In this document: positions 46,914-55,773 of the stretch, one piece after another
Layout: each line of letters begins with the position of its first letter
Position numbering within the stretch: position 1 is the first letter of the stretch
NCBI RefSeq assembly: GCF_018860975.1
Contig: NZ_JAHKQI010000008.1
Span: 62,001 to 126,000 of the forward strand
Direction: 5' to 3'
Length of the DNA: 64,000 nucleotides
Source of the DNA: Lentibacter algarum
GTDB lineage: Bacteria > Pseudomonadota > Alphaproteobacteria > Rhodobacterales > Rhodobacteraceae
Notes under the pieces: model-generated
What the model was told of the DNA's origin: nothing
The model's database searches: none
Seen by the model: the letters and a program-made list of their open reading frames with translations, nothing else
Made by a program: the position numbers and the translations under genes

Positions 46914-48134
46914 TTATTCTGCAGGGGTTTGAGTTGCTGGCGGGGTGGCTTGTCCGTCTTTCTTGCGAGAGAACAGCTTGGCGATGCGTTGACCGCCTTG
47001 CACAAGTCCACCGGGCAAGAAGATGATCACCAGCATGAACATGATGCCAAGCGTCAGATGCCAGCCTTTGCCAACGAAGTAATGCAAGAAACCAACCAGC
47101 AGGTTTTCAAGGCCGTCGGGCAGAAAGCTGAGCCATGTGTGCAGGATATCGTCATTGATCTTGCTGAGGATATTCTTGAAATACTCGTTGAAGCCCGCAC
47201 CGACGACAGGGCCGATAAGTGTGCCGACACCGCCGAGAATCGCCATGATCACGATCTCGCCCGAGGCTGTCCAGTGCATACGCTCGGCGCCTGCGAGAGG
47301 GTCCATCGAGCTGAGCAATCCGCCTGCGAGGCCAGCGTAGATGCCGGAGATCACAAAGGCTGCGAGAACATAAGGCCGCGTATTGAGGCCGGTGTAGTTC
47401 ATCCGCTGCTGGTTTGACTTAACAGCCCGCAGCATCATCCCGAAAGGGGAGCGGAAGATGCGGATGCTGATATAGAAGCTGATCAGCATGATGATCGCGC
47501 TGAAGTAGTAGCCGACATTGAAAGTGAACAGCCAGCTGCCAGCTTCCCACTGATAGCTTGAACGCATGGCTGCACCGAACAGGTTTGTCACTGGCAGTGC
47601 GCCATCGGTTGTGGCACTGCCCAGAATACGCGGGTCGTTCAGCGACAGTTGCAGGCCGGTTTCACCATTGGTGAGGTTGAAGTTTGACGACGGATTGCCG
47701 AGCACCGAGTAGGCGAGGTTGTAGCACATCTGTGCGATCGCCAGTGTCAGGATCGAGAAGTAGATGCCCGAGCGACGCAAGCTCACGTAGCCGATCAGGA
47801 GCGCAAACACCCCCGAGACGATCATTGAGAGCAGGATTGCCGGCAACACGTTCATGCCGACAAGCTTGAACATCCAAACCGCAGAGTAGGAGCCAATGCC
47901 AAGGAAGGCAGCGTGCCCGAAGCTGAGGTAGCCGGTGAGGCCGAAGAGGATGTTGAAGCCGATCACCAGAATGCCGAAGATCACGAAGCGCTGCATCAAG
48001 TCGGGGTAGCCCGCGTTGAACATCTGCGCCAGTGAGCTGCCTTCGGGGAAGGGGTTAAGGATGAACGGAGCCAGCATAGCCATGCCGATCACGATCAGGA
48101 AAAGTGTGGTGTCTTTTTTGTTCAGTCCGAGCAT
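46914..48134 (-). CDS. livM: Branched-chain amino acid-type ABC transporter permease LivM
   Basis: A 406-residue permease with about ten TM helices and the family sequence [20 protein letters not shown] and [17 protein letters not shown]. It is longer than typical LivM because of a periplasmic insert around residues 150-200. The livH stop is 2 bp before its start. It forms the membrane channel with LivH. Confidence 0.93.
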   Translation of the reverse strand: MLGLNKKDTTLFLIVIGMAMLAPFILNPFPEGSSLAQMFNAGYPDLMQRFVIFGILVIGFNILFGLTGYLSFGHAAFLGIGSYSAVWMFKLVGMNVLPAILLSMIVSGVFALLIGYVSLRRSGIYFSILTLAIAQMCYNLAYSVLGNPSSNFNLTNGETGLQLSLNDPRILGSATTDGALPVTNLFGAAMRSSYQWEAGSWLFTFNVGYYFSAIIMLISFYISIRIFRSPFGMMLRAVKSNQQRMNYTGLNTRPYVLAAFVISGIYAGLAGGLLSSMDPLAGAERMHWTASGEIVIMAILGGVGTLIGPVVGAGFNEYFKNILSKINDDILHTWLSFLPDGLENLLVGFLHYFVGKGWHLTLGIMFMLVIIFLPGGLVQGGQRIAKLFSRKKDGQATPPATQTPAE

Positions 48135-48136
48135 GG

Positions 48137-49168
48137 TTATTCCTCCATCACGCCTTTTTTGCCCATCAAGCCGCGTGGACGTGTGAGAATGATAATGATG
48201 GCGACCAAGTAGATGATGATTTGGTCAATGCCAGGGATGATTGCTTTGATCTGGTTCATTGAAGCGAAGGCCTCAAGGATGCCGAGCATAAAGCCCGCGA
48301 GAACCGCACCGGGCAGTGAGCCCATGCCGCCGACAACAACCACAACGAAGCTGAGCACCAGAAAGTCCATGCCCATATGGTAGTTTGGCGAGTTGATCGG
48401 TGCATACATGACGCCAGCAAGGCCAGCGACAGCCGCCGCAATGCCGAACATGATGGTGAAGCGCTTGTCGATGTTGATGCCCAGGAGGCCAACTGTCTCG
48501 CGGTCGGCCATTCCGGCGCGCACGACCATACCGAAGGTTGTGAACCGCAGGAAGGCAAAGACAGCGCCGATGATGACTGCCGAGAAGGCGAAGTAAACCA
48601 TGCGCCAGTAAGGGTAGATGATCGCGTTGGGATCAAACCCGAGCAGCACGCCGAAGTCGAAGCTACCGCGGAAAACCGCAGGAGCAGGTGTCGGGATCGG
48701 GTTGGCACCGTAGAAGGCTTTGATCACTTCCTGCAAAACAATGGCGAGGCCGAAAGTCACAAGGATCTGGTCTGCATGCGGGCGCTTGTAGAAGTGCTTG
48801 ATCAGCCCGCGTTCCATGATGAAGCCAACGCCGATCATGATCGGGATGGAGAACAGGATCGCCAGTGGCACAGCCCAGTCTATAAGCGCGGCGCCTGTGG
48901 CCTCTCCGAACCAGCTCTCGACATAGGGCGTCGCCACTTTGAGCGGTTTGCCGAGAAAGTCGGTTTTTGTGGGGTCTTCCACAACGCTGCTCAGCGTCAG
49001 GATCTTTTTGAGCGTTACCGCGCAGAAAGCCCCGATCATAAACAGTGCGCCGTGGGCGAAGTTAACAACGCCGAGCGTGCCGAAAATGAGCGTCAGGCCA
49101 AGCGCGATAAGCGCGTAAGCCGAGCCTTTGTCGAGCCCATTAAGAATTTGCAGGATGATTGAGTCCAT
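48137..49168 (-). CDS. livH: Branched-chain amino acid-type ABC transporter permease LivH
   Basis: A 343-residue permease. The ATG at 49168 is preceded by AAGGTGGGG; a GTG nine bases upstream is less likely. Family blocks: [33 protein letters not shown] near the N terminus and [19 protein letters not shown] near residue 280. It contains a hydrophilic insert at about 55-85 before helix 3. It is separated from the binding-protein gene by 135 bp containing a strong stem-loop. Confidence 0.92.
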   Translation of the reverse strand: MDSIILQILNGLDKGSAYALIALGLTLIFGTLGVVNFAHGALFMIGAFCAVTLKKILTLSSVVEDPTKTDFLGKPLKVATPYVESWFGEATGAALIDWAVPLAILFSIPIMIGVGFIMERGLIKHFYKRPHADQILVTFGLAIVLQEVIKAFYGANPIPTPAPAVFRGSFDFGVLLGFDPNAIIYPYWRMVYFAFSAVIIGAVFAFLRFTTFGMVVRAGMADRETVGLLGINIDKRFTIMFGIAAAVAGLAGVMYAPINSPNYHMGMDFLVLSFVVVVVGGMGSLPGAVLAGFMLGILEAFASMNQIKAIIPGIDQIIIYLVAIIIILTRPRGLMGKKGVMEE

Positions 49169-49256
49169 CGTCCCCACCTTGGATTAGATGTGATAAGAGC
49201 GTCACGGCAAGCTGCCGAGTGTCTTTTTGAAAATGTGAGTTGGCGTCTTGGAAAGT

Positions 49257-49287
49257 GTCGGGGCGCAAATGTGTTACGCGCCCCGAC
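49257..49287 (-). terminator. Strong stem-loop between the binding-protein gene and livH
   Basis: GTCGGGGCGC and GCGCCCCGAC form a perfect 10-bp stem with an 11-base loop, 17 bp after the binding-protein stop. On the minus strand only ACACTTTCC follows, so it is probably a partial terminator or RNA stabiliser. It would allow more binding protein than permease from one promoter, as in other binding-protein operons. Confidence 0.7.
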
Positions 49288-49303
49288 TTTTGCTGCCGGC
49301 CTA

Positions 49304-50647
49304 TTAACCCGCGTTACATGAGCCCAGTGCACCGCCCGCAAACATCGGGTGGTCGGGTGCATATGTAACTTGCTCTGTTGGCGTAACTTCCACAACTTCC
49401 AGAAGGTCAAATTCTGAAGTCGGGTTTTCTTTCCCGCGCACAACCAGAACATCTTTGAAGCACTGGTGGTCGTCTGCACGGTAGAGTGTTTTGCCGTTGC
49501 CGAGGCCGTCAAACTCATAGCCTTCAAGCGCTTCAGCAATGCCGCACGGGTTGAACGTGCCTGCACGCTCGGCCGCATCAGCATAAAGCAGTGTCTGGCA
49601 GTAAGTTGTGTGCGCCGCCTGTGAAGGAGGGAAGCCGTACTTTTCACCGAACGACTTAACGAATGCTGCTGAGCCTTCGTCTGTCAGTGACCAGTGCCAG
49701 TTTGTCGAGCCGTGGATGCCCTTAACGTTTTCGCCAGCACCCTTGGCCATCAGGCGTGAGTAGAGCGGAACAACGATTTCAAACTGCTTGCCGTTGACCA
49801 TCTTGTCACGCAGGCCGAACTGAACCGCGTTGGTGAGCGAGTTCACCATGTTGCCGCCGTAGTGGTTGAGAACCAGAACATCGGCACCGGAGTTCAGAAC
49901 CGGAGCAATATATGACGAGAAGTCGGTCGCAGCCAAAGGCGTGCGCACTTTGTTAACTGTGTTCCAGCCCATTGCTTCTGTCGCTGCGGCGATGCTTTCT
50001 TCCTGTGTCCAGCCCCATGTGTAGTCGGCTGTCAGGTGGTAAGCGTTGCGGTCTGTGCCGTAGAGGTTCTTGAGAACCGGTGCCAGAGCAGCCGCTGACA
50101 TGTAACCGTTAAAGAAGTGACGGAAGCCGTTGGCTTTCTTGTCTTTTCCGGTTGTGTCGTTCGAGTGCGTGAGACCGGCCATGAAGATAACGCCGGCTTC
50201 CTGGCAGAGGCCTTGAACGGCAACCGCAACACCCGAAGAAGAGCCGCCGGTGATCATGATGGCGCCGTCTTTTTCGATCATTGACTTGGCAGAAGCGCGG
50301 GCGGCGTCTGACTTTGTCTGCGTGTCGCCCGTGACATACTCGACTTTCTTGCCAAGGATGCCGTTGCCCTTGAGGGCTTTTGACGAGAACGTGTTCATCA
50401 TGCCGCCATCGCCGCCACCGTTGAGGTGCTCGACTGCCAGTTCGTAGGCGCGCAACTCGTCAGCGCCTTCGTCAGCGTAGGGGCCGGTTTGCGGAACGTT
50501 AAAGCCAAGCGTAACTGACGCGCCTGTCGGCTCGTTCATATATGCTGCGGCTGAAGACGCGGTGAAGATCGTTGGTAGTGCTACACCAGCGCCAACCATA
50601 GCGCTTGATTTGAGCATACCACGACGTGTGAAGTTCGATGTGGACAT
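49304..50647 (-). CDS. Periplasmic substrate-binding protein, branched-chain amino acid ABC family
   Basis: First gene of the transporter run, 447 residues from ATG 50647, behind GGGAGGATTTCT. A Tat-like signal (TRRGMLKSSAM, 8-18) precedes the mature domain, which starts near AYMNEPTG. The type I periplasmic-binding fold is seen in LGFNVPQTGPYADEGADE and MITGGSSSGVAVAVQGLCQE. Tat export of an ABC binding protein is less common than Sec. Ligand unknown; the acs linkage suggests a short-chain acyl compound or an amide. Confidence 0.9.
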   Translation of the reverse strand: MSTSNFTRRGMLKSSAMVGAGVALPTIFTASSAAAYMNEPTGASVTLGFNVPQTGPYADEGADELRAYELAVEHLNGGGDGGMMNTFSSKALKGNGILGKKVEYVTGDTQTKSDAARASAKSMIEKDGAIMITGGSSSGVAVAVQGLCQEAGVIFMAGLTHSNDTTGKDKKANGFRHFFNGYMSAAALAPVLKNLYGTDRNAYHLTADYTWGWTQEESIAAATEAMGWNTVNKVRTPLAATDFSSYIAPVLNSGADVLVLNHYGGNMVNSLTNAVQFGLRDKMVNGKQFEIVVPLYSRLMAKGAGENVKGIHGSTNWHWSLTDEGSAAFVKSFGEKYGFPPSQAAHTTYCQTLLYADAAERAGTFNPCGIAEALEGYEFDGLGNGKTLYRADDHQCFKDVLVVRGKENPTSEFDLLEVVEVTPTEQVTYAPDHPMFAGGALGSCNAG

Positions 50648-50760
50648 AGAAATCCTCCCTTTTTTTGAAAGTGGGGAAGAGCCTCCTCCTGCGCCGCCCC
50701 ACGAGCACAATTGTGCAAACCCAGTATCGCGTCGAAGTAGAAAACCGATCAACAAGTAAC

Positions 50761-50785
50761 TTTACACAAAGGAAAATTTTGTAAA
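50761..50785. promoter_or_regulatory. TTTAC-N15-GTAAA dyad between liv operon and XRE regulator
   Basis: TTTACACAAA and TTTTGTAAA form an imperfect dyad midway between the divergent starts (50647 and 50868). Two more GTAAA words follow at 50805 and 50813. An AT-rich patch in GC-rich DNA at this place is a likely regulator site, possibly for the adjacent XRE protein. Confidence 0.4.
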
Positions 50786-50867
50786 TAAATGAACTTGATC
50801 GTCGGTAAATCTGTAAACTTTCTTACGCGGCGGCGCAGAAAGTGTTTGAAAACAGGGGAGTTTCTTG

Positions 50868-52169
50868 ATGAGAGGGCATGCATCAGCGGGCACCCGTATC
50901 AGAGAGCGACGGATCGCGAAGGGGTTGCGGCAGGCAACTTTGGCGGCGGAGATCGGAATCTCGGCGTCCTATCTGAATTTGATCGAGCACAACCGCCGCA
51001 GAATCGGCGGGAAGTTGTTACAAGCGCTTGCGCAGCGCCTTGAGGTTGAGTCCTCACTTCTGTCCGAAGGTGCCGAGCAAGCGGTTGTCGCGCGTCTGTC
51101 TTCTGTCGCAGAGCGTTTTGGCGAGGAAGGGGGCGCTGCCGATGCGACCGAGTTTGCAACGCGTTTTCCCGCATGGGCCAACCTTGTTATTCGCGCGGCG
51201 CGCCGTGTCGATGATCTTGAACGCAGTGTCGAGACACTCACAGACAGGCTCACCCATGACCCTCATTTGGCAGCAACACTGCATGAGGTGTTGTCAACGG
51301 TCACATCCATTCGCGCCACGGCGTCAATTTTGCAGGACACAAAAGAGATCGAGCCGGAGTGGCGTGACCGATTTCACCGCAACATCAACGAAGACGCCGC
51401 GCGGCTCACCGATGGCGCCGAGGCGCTCGTCGGGTTTCTTGACGGGGTTGATGACGCGCAAAGTGAAGTAAGTTCGCCGCAAGAAGAGTTCACGAATTTT
51501 CTCAGTGCTTACGGCTGGCACTTTCCGGCGATCGAGGCGCAGCGCAGCGGCGCAGCGGACAGCTACCTCAAAGGAGCCCCGCAACTGTCTTCGAGCAGCG
51601 CGCAGGCGATCGCGGAGCGCTATCTGGCTTGCTATGAGGACGATGCCCGCAAAATGCCGCTTGTGCAGTTCCAGCAAGCCATGCAAGTGCAAGGCGGCGA
51701 TCCATTGAAGCTTGCGCAAGAGTTCAGCGTAGATACCGCAGGCGTGCTGCGACGCATAGCAACGTTGCCGGACAGCACCGCAGGGCTGATTGTTTGTGAT
51801 GCCTCCGGAACCTTGGTTTTGCGAAAGCCGGTTGAGGGCTTTCCTGTGCCGCGGTTTGGAGCATCTTGCCCCTTGTGGCCATTGTTTCAAGCGCTCAGCC
51901 GCCCGATGACCACTCTGTCTGCGCAGCTCAACCTGCCTACGCGCAGCGGTGTCGGGGATTCCCATTTTCACACCTATGCCACGGCGCAACCGGTATTGAG
52001 CCTCGGCTACGGCCGCGAGCCACTGCTGGAAGCGACCATGCTTATCTTGCCGCAAGACGGGCCTGATACCTCCGAGCCAGCATTTCCCGTTGGGCCAAGT
52101 TGTCGTGTTTGCCCGCGAGATGCCTGCGCCGCGCGGCGTGAGCCTTCGATCATGACATCGGGCTTTTGA
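50868..52169 (+). CDS. XRE-family regulator, ScfR/RamB-like, with histidine-kinase-like middle domain
   Basis: A 433-residue regulator from ATG 50868 (site GGGGAG). Residues 10-62 are an XRE helix-turn-helix (LRQATLAAEIGISASYLNLI). The C-terminal part carries SCPLW near 350 and a Cys cluster C412-x2-C415-x4-C420, as in ScfR/RamB/PrpR regulators of short-chain acyl metabolism. Residues about 137-190 align without gaps to the phosphoacceptor (DHp) segment of the kinase encoded at 52936: LHEVLSTVTSIRA against SHELRTPMTSIRA, with His139 and Glu140 kept. No ATPase domain is present. It is divergent from the liv-acs run. Confidence 0.85.
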   Translation: MRGHASAGTRIRERRIAKGLRQATLAAEIGISASYLNLIEHNRRRIGGKLLQALAQRLEVESSLLSEGAEQAVVARLSSVAERFGEEGGAADATEFATRFPAWANLVIRAARRVDDLERSVETLTDRLTHDPHLAATLHEVLSTVTSIRATASILQDTKEIEPEWRDRFHRNINEDAARLTDGAEALVGFLDGVDDAQSEVSSPQEEFTNFLSAYGWHFPAIEAQRSGAADSYLKGAPQLSSSSAQAIAERYLACYEDDARKMPLVQFQQAMQVQGGDPLKLAQEFSVDTAGVLRRIATLPDSTAGLIVCDASGTLVLRKPVEGFPVPRFGASCPLWPLFQALSRPMTTLSAQLNLPTRSGVGDSHFHTYATAQPVLSLGYGREPLLEATMLILPQDGPDTSEPAFPVGPSCRVCPRDACAARREPSIMTSGF

Positions 52170-52178
52170 AAGCGGCTT

Positions 52179-52210
52179 TTGACAGAGGCGCCTTTCTGCG
52201 CTCATATAGT
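52179..52210 (+). promoter_or_regulatory. Promoter of the receiver-kinase operon
   Basis: A perfect -35 TTGACA at 52179-52184. A -10 lies in CTCATATAGT: TCATAT at 52202 gives 17-bp spacing and CATATA 18 bp, while TATAGT at 52205 would be 20 bp. The start of transcription would fall inside the palindrome that follows. Confidence 0.55.
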
Positions 52211-52227
52211 GTCAGGCAAGCCTGACA
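52210..52227. promoter_or_regulatory. Perfect 18-bp inverted repeat at the transcription start (operator)
   Basis: TGTCAGGCAAGCCTGACA has 8-bp arms and a 2-bp centre. It lies immediately downstream of the -10 region, where a bound protein would block initiation. The binder is unknown; the neighbouring XRE regulator and the receiver's own circuit are candidates. Confidence 0.6.
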
Positions 52228-52255
52228 AGCCTGCCGCCTTGGGGGAGGAGACAGC

Positions 52256-52273
52256 ATGAGCACGATGACATGA
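52256..52273 (+). CDS. Five-codon leader reading frame coupled to the receiver gene
   Basis: ATG AGC ACG ATG ACA TGA is preceded by the best ribosome site of the region, GGGGGAGGAG, at ideal spacing. Its stop overlaps the receiver ATG (ATGA). The receiver gene itself has no ribosome site of its own, so translation probably reaches it by re-initiation. Short and unproven. Confidence 0.45.
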   Translation: MSTMT

Positions 52274-52638
52274 GCAAAACCGTTCTTTTGATCGAAGACG
52301 AGCCGAACATCATTGAAGCGATCAGCTTTTTGTTGTCGCGTGACGGGTGGTCGGTTCATACGCATTCCAACGGATTGACGGCACTGGACGCGGTGGCCGA
52401 GCGCCAGCCCGACCTGATCGTGCTGGATGTGATGCTGCCCGGGCGCTCGGGCTATGAGATCCTGAAAGATATACGCCGTGCGCGCGACACCGAGCAGACT
52501 CCGGTGTTGATGCTAACTGCACGCGGGCAGATGAAAGACCGCGAGCTTGCTCTTGAGGCGGGGGCCAACACATTTATGACAAAACCGTTCGCCAACGCCG
52601 AGATGCTGGACGCCGTGCGCGCATTGGCCGGCGCGTGA
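52270..52638 (+). CDS. Single-domain response regulator (CheY-like receiver)
   Basis: A 122-residue receiver with D10, phospho-acceptor D53 (VLDVMLPGRSG), T83 and K105 in the expected order; no output domain. It probably relays phosphate from, or to, the large kinase two genes downstream. The gene begins in an ATGA overlap with a five-codon leader and ends in a GTGA overlap with the next gene. Confidence 0.93.
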   Translation: MSKTVLLIEDEPNIIEAISFLLSRDGWSVHTHSNGLTALDAVAERQPDLIVLDVMLPGRSGYEILKDIRRARDTEQTPVLMLTARGQMKDRELALEAGANTFMTKPFANAEMLDAVRALAGA

Positions 52639-52928
52639 GTGCACCACCGGAGAATGGCAATGTGCTGCCAAAGGCGAACCAGTTCTTGCCCAAGGAGCTC
52701 TACCGTCAGCGCCGCTTGACGGATGCGCTCAAACTTTGGCCATTGCTCGGTTCGGTGCTGTTCTTTCTGCCGATCATGTGGAGCGATACCGGCGAAAGCA
52801 ATGTGTTCGCGATGAAGTATCTGTTTGCCGTTTGGGGCGTCTTGATCGTCGGAGCTGTCTTGCTCAACCGCTGGGTTGATGACCCGCCTCCAACTGAAGC
52901 CCAACAACTGGAGCGGGACGCACCGTGA
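52635..52928 (+). CDS. Small two-TM membrane protein between receiver and kinase
   Basis: A 97-residue protein starting at GTG 52635 in overlap with the receiver stop. TM segments at about 35-50 and 62-78 follow a polar N terminus; the C terminus is acidic (DDPPPTEAQQLERD). No family recognised. Position between receiver and transporter-fused kinase suggests an accessory subunit for the kinase's membrane domain, by inference only. Confidence 0.65.
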   Translation: MSAPPENGNVLPKANQFLPKELYRQRRLTDALKLWPLLGSVLFFLPIMWSDTGESNVFAMKYLFAVWGVLIVGAVLLNRWVDDPPPTEAQQLERDAP

Positions 52929-52935
52929 TTTTATT

Positions 52936-55620
52936 GTGAACACCTCGGCCAATTTTCTGGCGGCGGTGAGTGTCGGCTATGTGGCGCTGTTGTTTCTGGT
53001 CGCCTTCGTCGCTGAACAAGCGGCCCGCAGCGGCCATGCGCGGTGGTTGCGCTCGCCTCTCGTCTACACGCTATCGCTGTCGGTGTATTGCACCGCTTGG
53101 ACATTCTACGGCGCGGTCGGCTTTGCTGTGCGCTCGGGGCTTGAGTATCTGACGATCTACATCGGCCCGACACTGGTGGTGATCGGCTATTGGTGGATTT
53201 TGCGCCGCATGGTGCGGGTCGCGCGCGCCCAGAAGATCACCTCGATTGCAGACCTGATCTCAAGCCGCTTTGGCAAGTCAAACACCTTGGCGGTGATGAT
53301 AACGCTCATGGCCGTTGCGGGCACGACGCCGTATATTGCCTTGCAATTGCAGTCGGTGACGCTGTCTTTTGAAGCATTTTCCAGCGCCGGGGTTGTCGAT
53401 GGGCCCAATGATCCGGGCCATAGCAACGCAACGGCGTTCTGGGTTGCGATGGCTTTGGCGCTGTTTACGGTGCTGTTTGGCACCCGCAACCTTGATGTCA
53501 ACGAGCGCCACCACGGCGTGGTGATGGCGATCGCGTTTGAGGCGGTGGTCAAGCTGCTTGCGCTGTTGGCGATCGGCATATTTGTGGTCTGGGGGCTGGC
53601 TGGAGGCGTGCCCGAAGTGCTGGCACGGATCGAGACCAGCGAGATCAACTCATGGGAAGTGATACCCTCGCGGTGGGCGGGGCTGATCTTCCTTTCCGCT
53701 GCGGCTTTCCTGACATTGCCGCGGATGTTTCAGGTGTTGATTGTCGAGATCGACGACGAGCGCCACCTGCGCTTTGCCTCATGGGCCTTTCCGCTTTATG
53801 TGATGCTGATCAGCCTTTTTGTCGTGCCGATTGCCGTTGTCGGCCTGGAAAGCCTGCCAGCGGGCACCAACCCTGACTTGTATGTCTTGTCCTTGCCTTT
53901 GGCGCACGGCCAAACCAGCCTTGCGACACTCTCGTTTCTGGGCGGGTTCTCTTCGGCAACCTCGATGGTGATTGTCGCGTCAATCGCATTGTCGACGATG
54001 GTGTCAAACCACATCGTCATGCCGATCTGGCTGCGCTTTACGGGTGGGGGTGCAACGGTGTCGGGCGATGTGCGCCATGTTGTGCTCCTGTCGCGGCGGC
54101 TGTCGATTCTCGGGGTGGTGCTGCTCGGCTATGCTTACTACCGCATCTCGGGAGGCGGGGCAGCGCTGGCCGCAATCGGGCTGGTGTCTTTCGCCGGTGT
54201 CTCGCAGTTTTTGCCGCCGCTACTCGGGGGGCTGTTCTGGCGTGGAGCGACGCGCAGCGGGGCGATCAGCGGGCTGACTGTCGGCTTTGCAATCTGGCTT
54301 TGGTGCATGTTCCTGCCAAGCTTTGGCCCTGACGCGGTGATCCCCGCAGAGGTTTTTGTACATGGGCCTTGGGGCATAGGATTTCTGCGGCCACAGGCGA
54401 TGTTCGGGTTCACGGGGCTAGACCCGTTGGTGCATGCGGTGTTCTGGTCGGTCGGGCTGAACACGCTGGTGTTTACACTGGTGTCGCTGCTCAGCTTTCC
54501 GTCACCGCTCGAACGGCTACAAGGCGCGCAGTTTGTGAATGTGTTCGAACATTCCAGCCGCGGCCAACGCTGGCAAGGGTCAGCAGCCCAGAGTGAAGAT
54601 CTGATGGTGATGGCCCAACGCATACTGGGCCCAAGCGAGGCGCAGGCGTTGTTTTTGCGCGCGGCACAGGGGCAGGGCATTGAAGGGTATTTGCCCGAGC
54701 CGACACCTGATTTTCTCAATCATCTGGAACGCGAGCTGTCAGGCTCTGTCGGGGCGGCAACGGCGCATGCGATGGTGGGGCAGATCGTTGGTGGTGCGGC
54801 GGTGTCCGTTGATGATTTGATCGCCGTGGCAGACGAGGCCGCACAGATCATGGAGTATTCAAACCAGCTTGAAGCCAAGTCCGAGGAGCTTGCCCGCACG
54901 GCGCGGGCTTTGGGCGAAGCCAACGAAAAGCTCACCCAGCTTTCGGTGCAAAAAGACACGTTCCTGAGCCAGATTAGCCACGAGCTGCGCACCCCGATGA
55001 CGTCAATTCGGGCTTTCGCCGAGATACTGCGCGACGAGACCGATGTTTCGGGAGAAGAGCAAAGCAAGATGAGCGCGATCATCCATTCCGAGAGCCTGCG
55101 GTTGACTCGGTTGCTTGATGATTTGCTTGATCTGAGTGTGTTCGAAAACGGGCAGGTGAACCTGAATGTGCAGCGTGGTTTGCTTGCGGATGTTCTTGAT
55201 CAAGCGGTGACGGCTTCTGGCAGTGGCGGTAAGCTGGCGATCTTGCGCAAACCCGAGCGCGAGCAGGTGATGTTGACGACCGACCTTGACCGGCTTGCGC
55301 AGGTGTTCATCAACCTGATCAGCAATGCGCAAAAATACTGTGATGCCGCCCGGCCTGTGCTGCGTATCGAGGTGCGTCATGTTGCGGGCAAGGTGCAAAT
55401 TGATTTTGTCGATAATGGCAGCGGTATTGCCCTGGCATCGCAAGGGCTGGTGTTTGAAAAGTTTGTCCGTCTTGACGGGCAAAGCGAGAGCGGCGCGGGC
55501 CTGGGGTTGGCGATTTGTCGGGAAGTTGTCACGCGGCTTGGCGGGGCCATAAGCTATTTGCCCGGGCAGGGCGGTGCAGCGTTTAGGGTGTCGCTTCCGG
55601 AGGCGGACAAGAGCATTTAG
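52936..55620 (+). CDS. Sodium:solute symporter-fused sensor histidine kinase (CbrA-like)
   Basis: A hybrid of transporter and kinase, 894 residues from GTG 52936; a start at 52876 or 52879 overlapping the previous gene cannot be excluded. Residues 1 to about 510 form a 13-TM sodium/solute symporter domain (opening FLAAVSVGYVALLFLVAFVA). The cytoplasmic part has a coiled linker, a HisKA domain with H682 in SQISHELRTPMTSIR, and an ATPase domain with NLISNAQKYCD, DNGSGI and GAGLGLAICREV. CbrA-type kinases sense nutrient state, often amino or organic acids. Co-transcribed with the receiver. Confidence 0.92.
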   Translation: MNTSANFLAAVSVGYVALLFLVAFVAEQAARSGHARWLRSPLVYTLSLSVYCTAWTFYGAVGFAVRSGLEYLTIYIGPTLVVIGYWWILRRMVRVARAQKITSIADLISSRFGKSNTLAVMITLMAVAGTTPYIALQLQSVTLSFEAFSSAGVVDGPNDPGHSNATAFWVAMALALFTVLFGTRNLDVNERHHGVVMAIAFEAVVKLLALLAIGIFVVWGLAGGVPEVLARIETSEINSWEVIPSRWAGLIFLSAAAFLTLPRMFQVLIVEIDDERHLRFASWAFPLYVMLISLFVVPIAVVGLESLPAGTNPDLYVLSLPLAHGQTSLATLSFLGGFSSATSMVIVASIALSTMVSNHIVMPIWLRFTGGGATVSGDVRHVVLLSRRLSILGVVLLGYAYYRISGGGAALAAIGLVSFAGVSQFLPPLLGGLFWRGATRSGAISGLTVGFAIWLWCMFLPSFGPDAVIPAEVFVHGPWGIGFLRPQAMFGFTGLDPLVHAVFWSVGLNTLVFTLVSLLSFPSPLERLQGAQFVNVFEHSSRGQRWQGSAAQSEDLMVMAQRILGPSEAQALFLRAAQGQGIEGYLPEPTPDFLNHLERELSGSVGAATAHAMVGQIVGGAAVSVDDLIAVADEAAQIMEYSNQLEAKSEELARTARALGEANEKLTQLSVQKDTFLSQISHELRTPMTSIRAFAEILRDETDVSGEEQSKMSAIIHSESLRLTRLLDDLLDLSVFENGQVNLNVQRGLLADVLDQAVTASGSGGKLAILRKPEREQVMLTTDLDRLAQVFINLISNAQKYCDAARPVLRIEVRHVAGKVQIDFVDNGSGIALASQGLVFEKFVRLDGQSESGAGLGLAICREVVTRLGGAISYLPGQGGAAFRVSLPEADKSI

Positions 55621-55713
55621 GCGCTTTTTTCAGTGCCGCTAACAAGATGCTAAGACTTTTGCGGCTAGATTATCGGTAACCGCGTCAATCTGCGGCGGAG
55701 GATATGGGCAAGC

Positions 55714-55773
55714 TGTGTCAAACGAAACTGTGTCAAACGAAACTGTGTTAAATGAAACTGTGTTAAATGATGT
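55714..55773 (+). repeat. Four imperfect 15-bp tandem repeats at the start of the FliM-like gene
   Basis: TGTGTCAAACGAAAC occurs twice from 55714, followed by TGTGTTAAATGAAAC and the diverged TGTGTTAAATGATGT. Each unit encodes (V/L)(S/L)NET-type pentapeptides and contains an in-frame GTG. The true start codon is therefore ambiguous by multiples of five codons. Confidence 0.85.
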
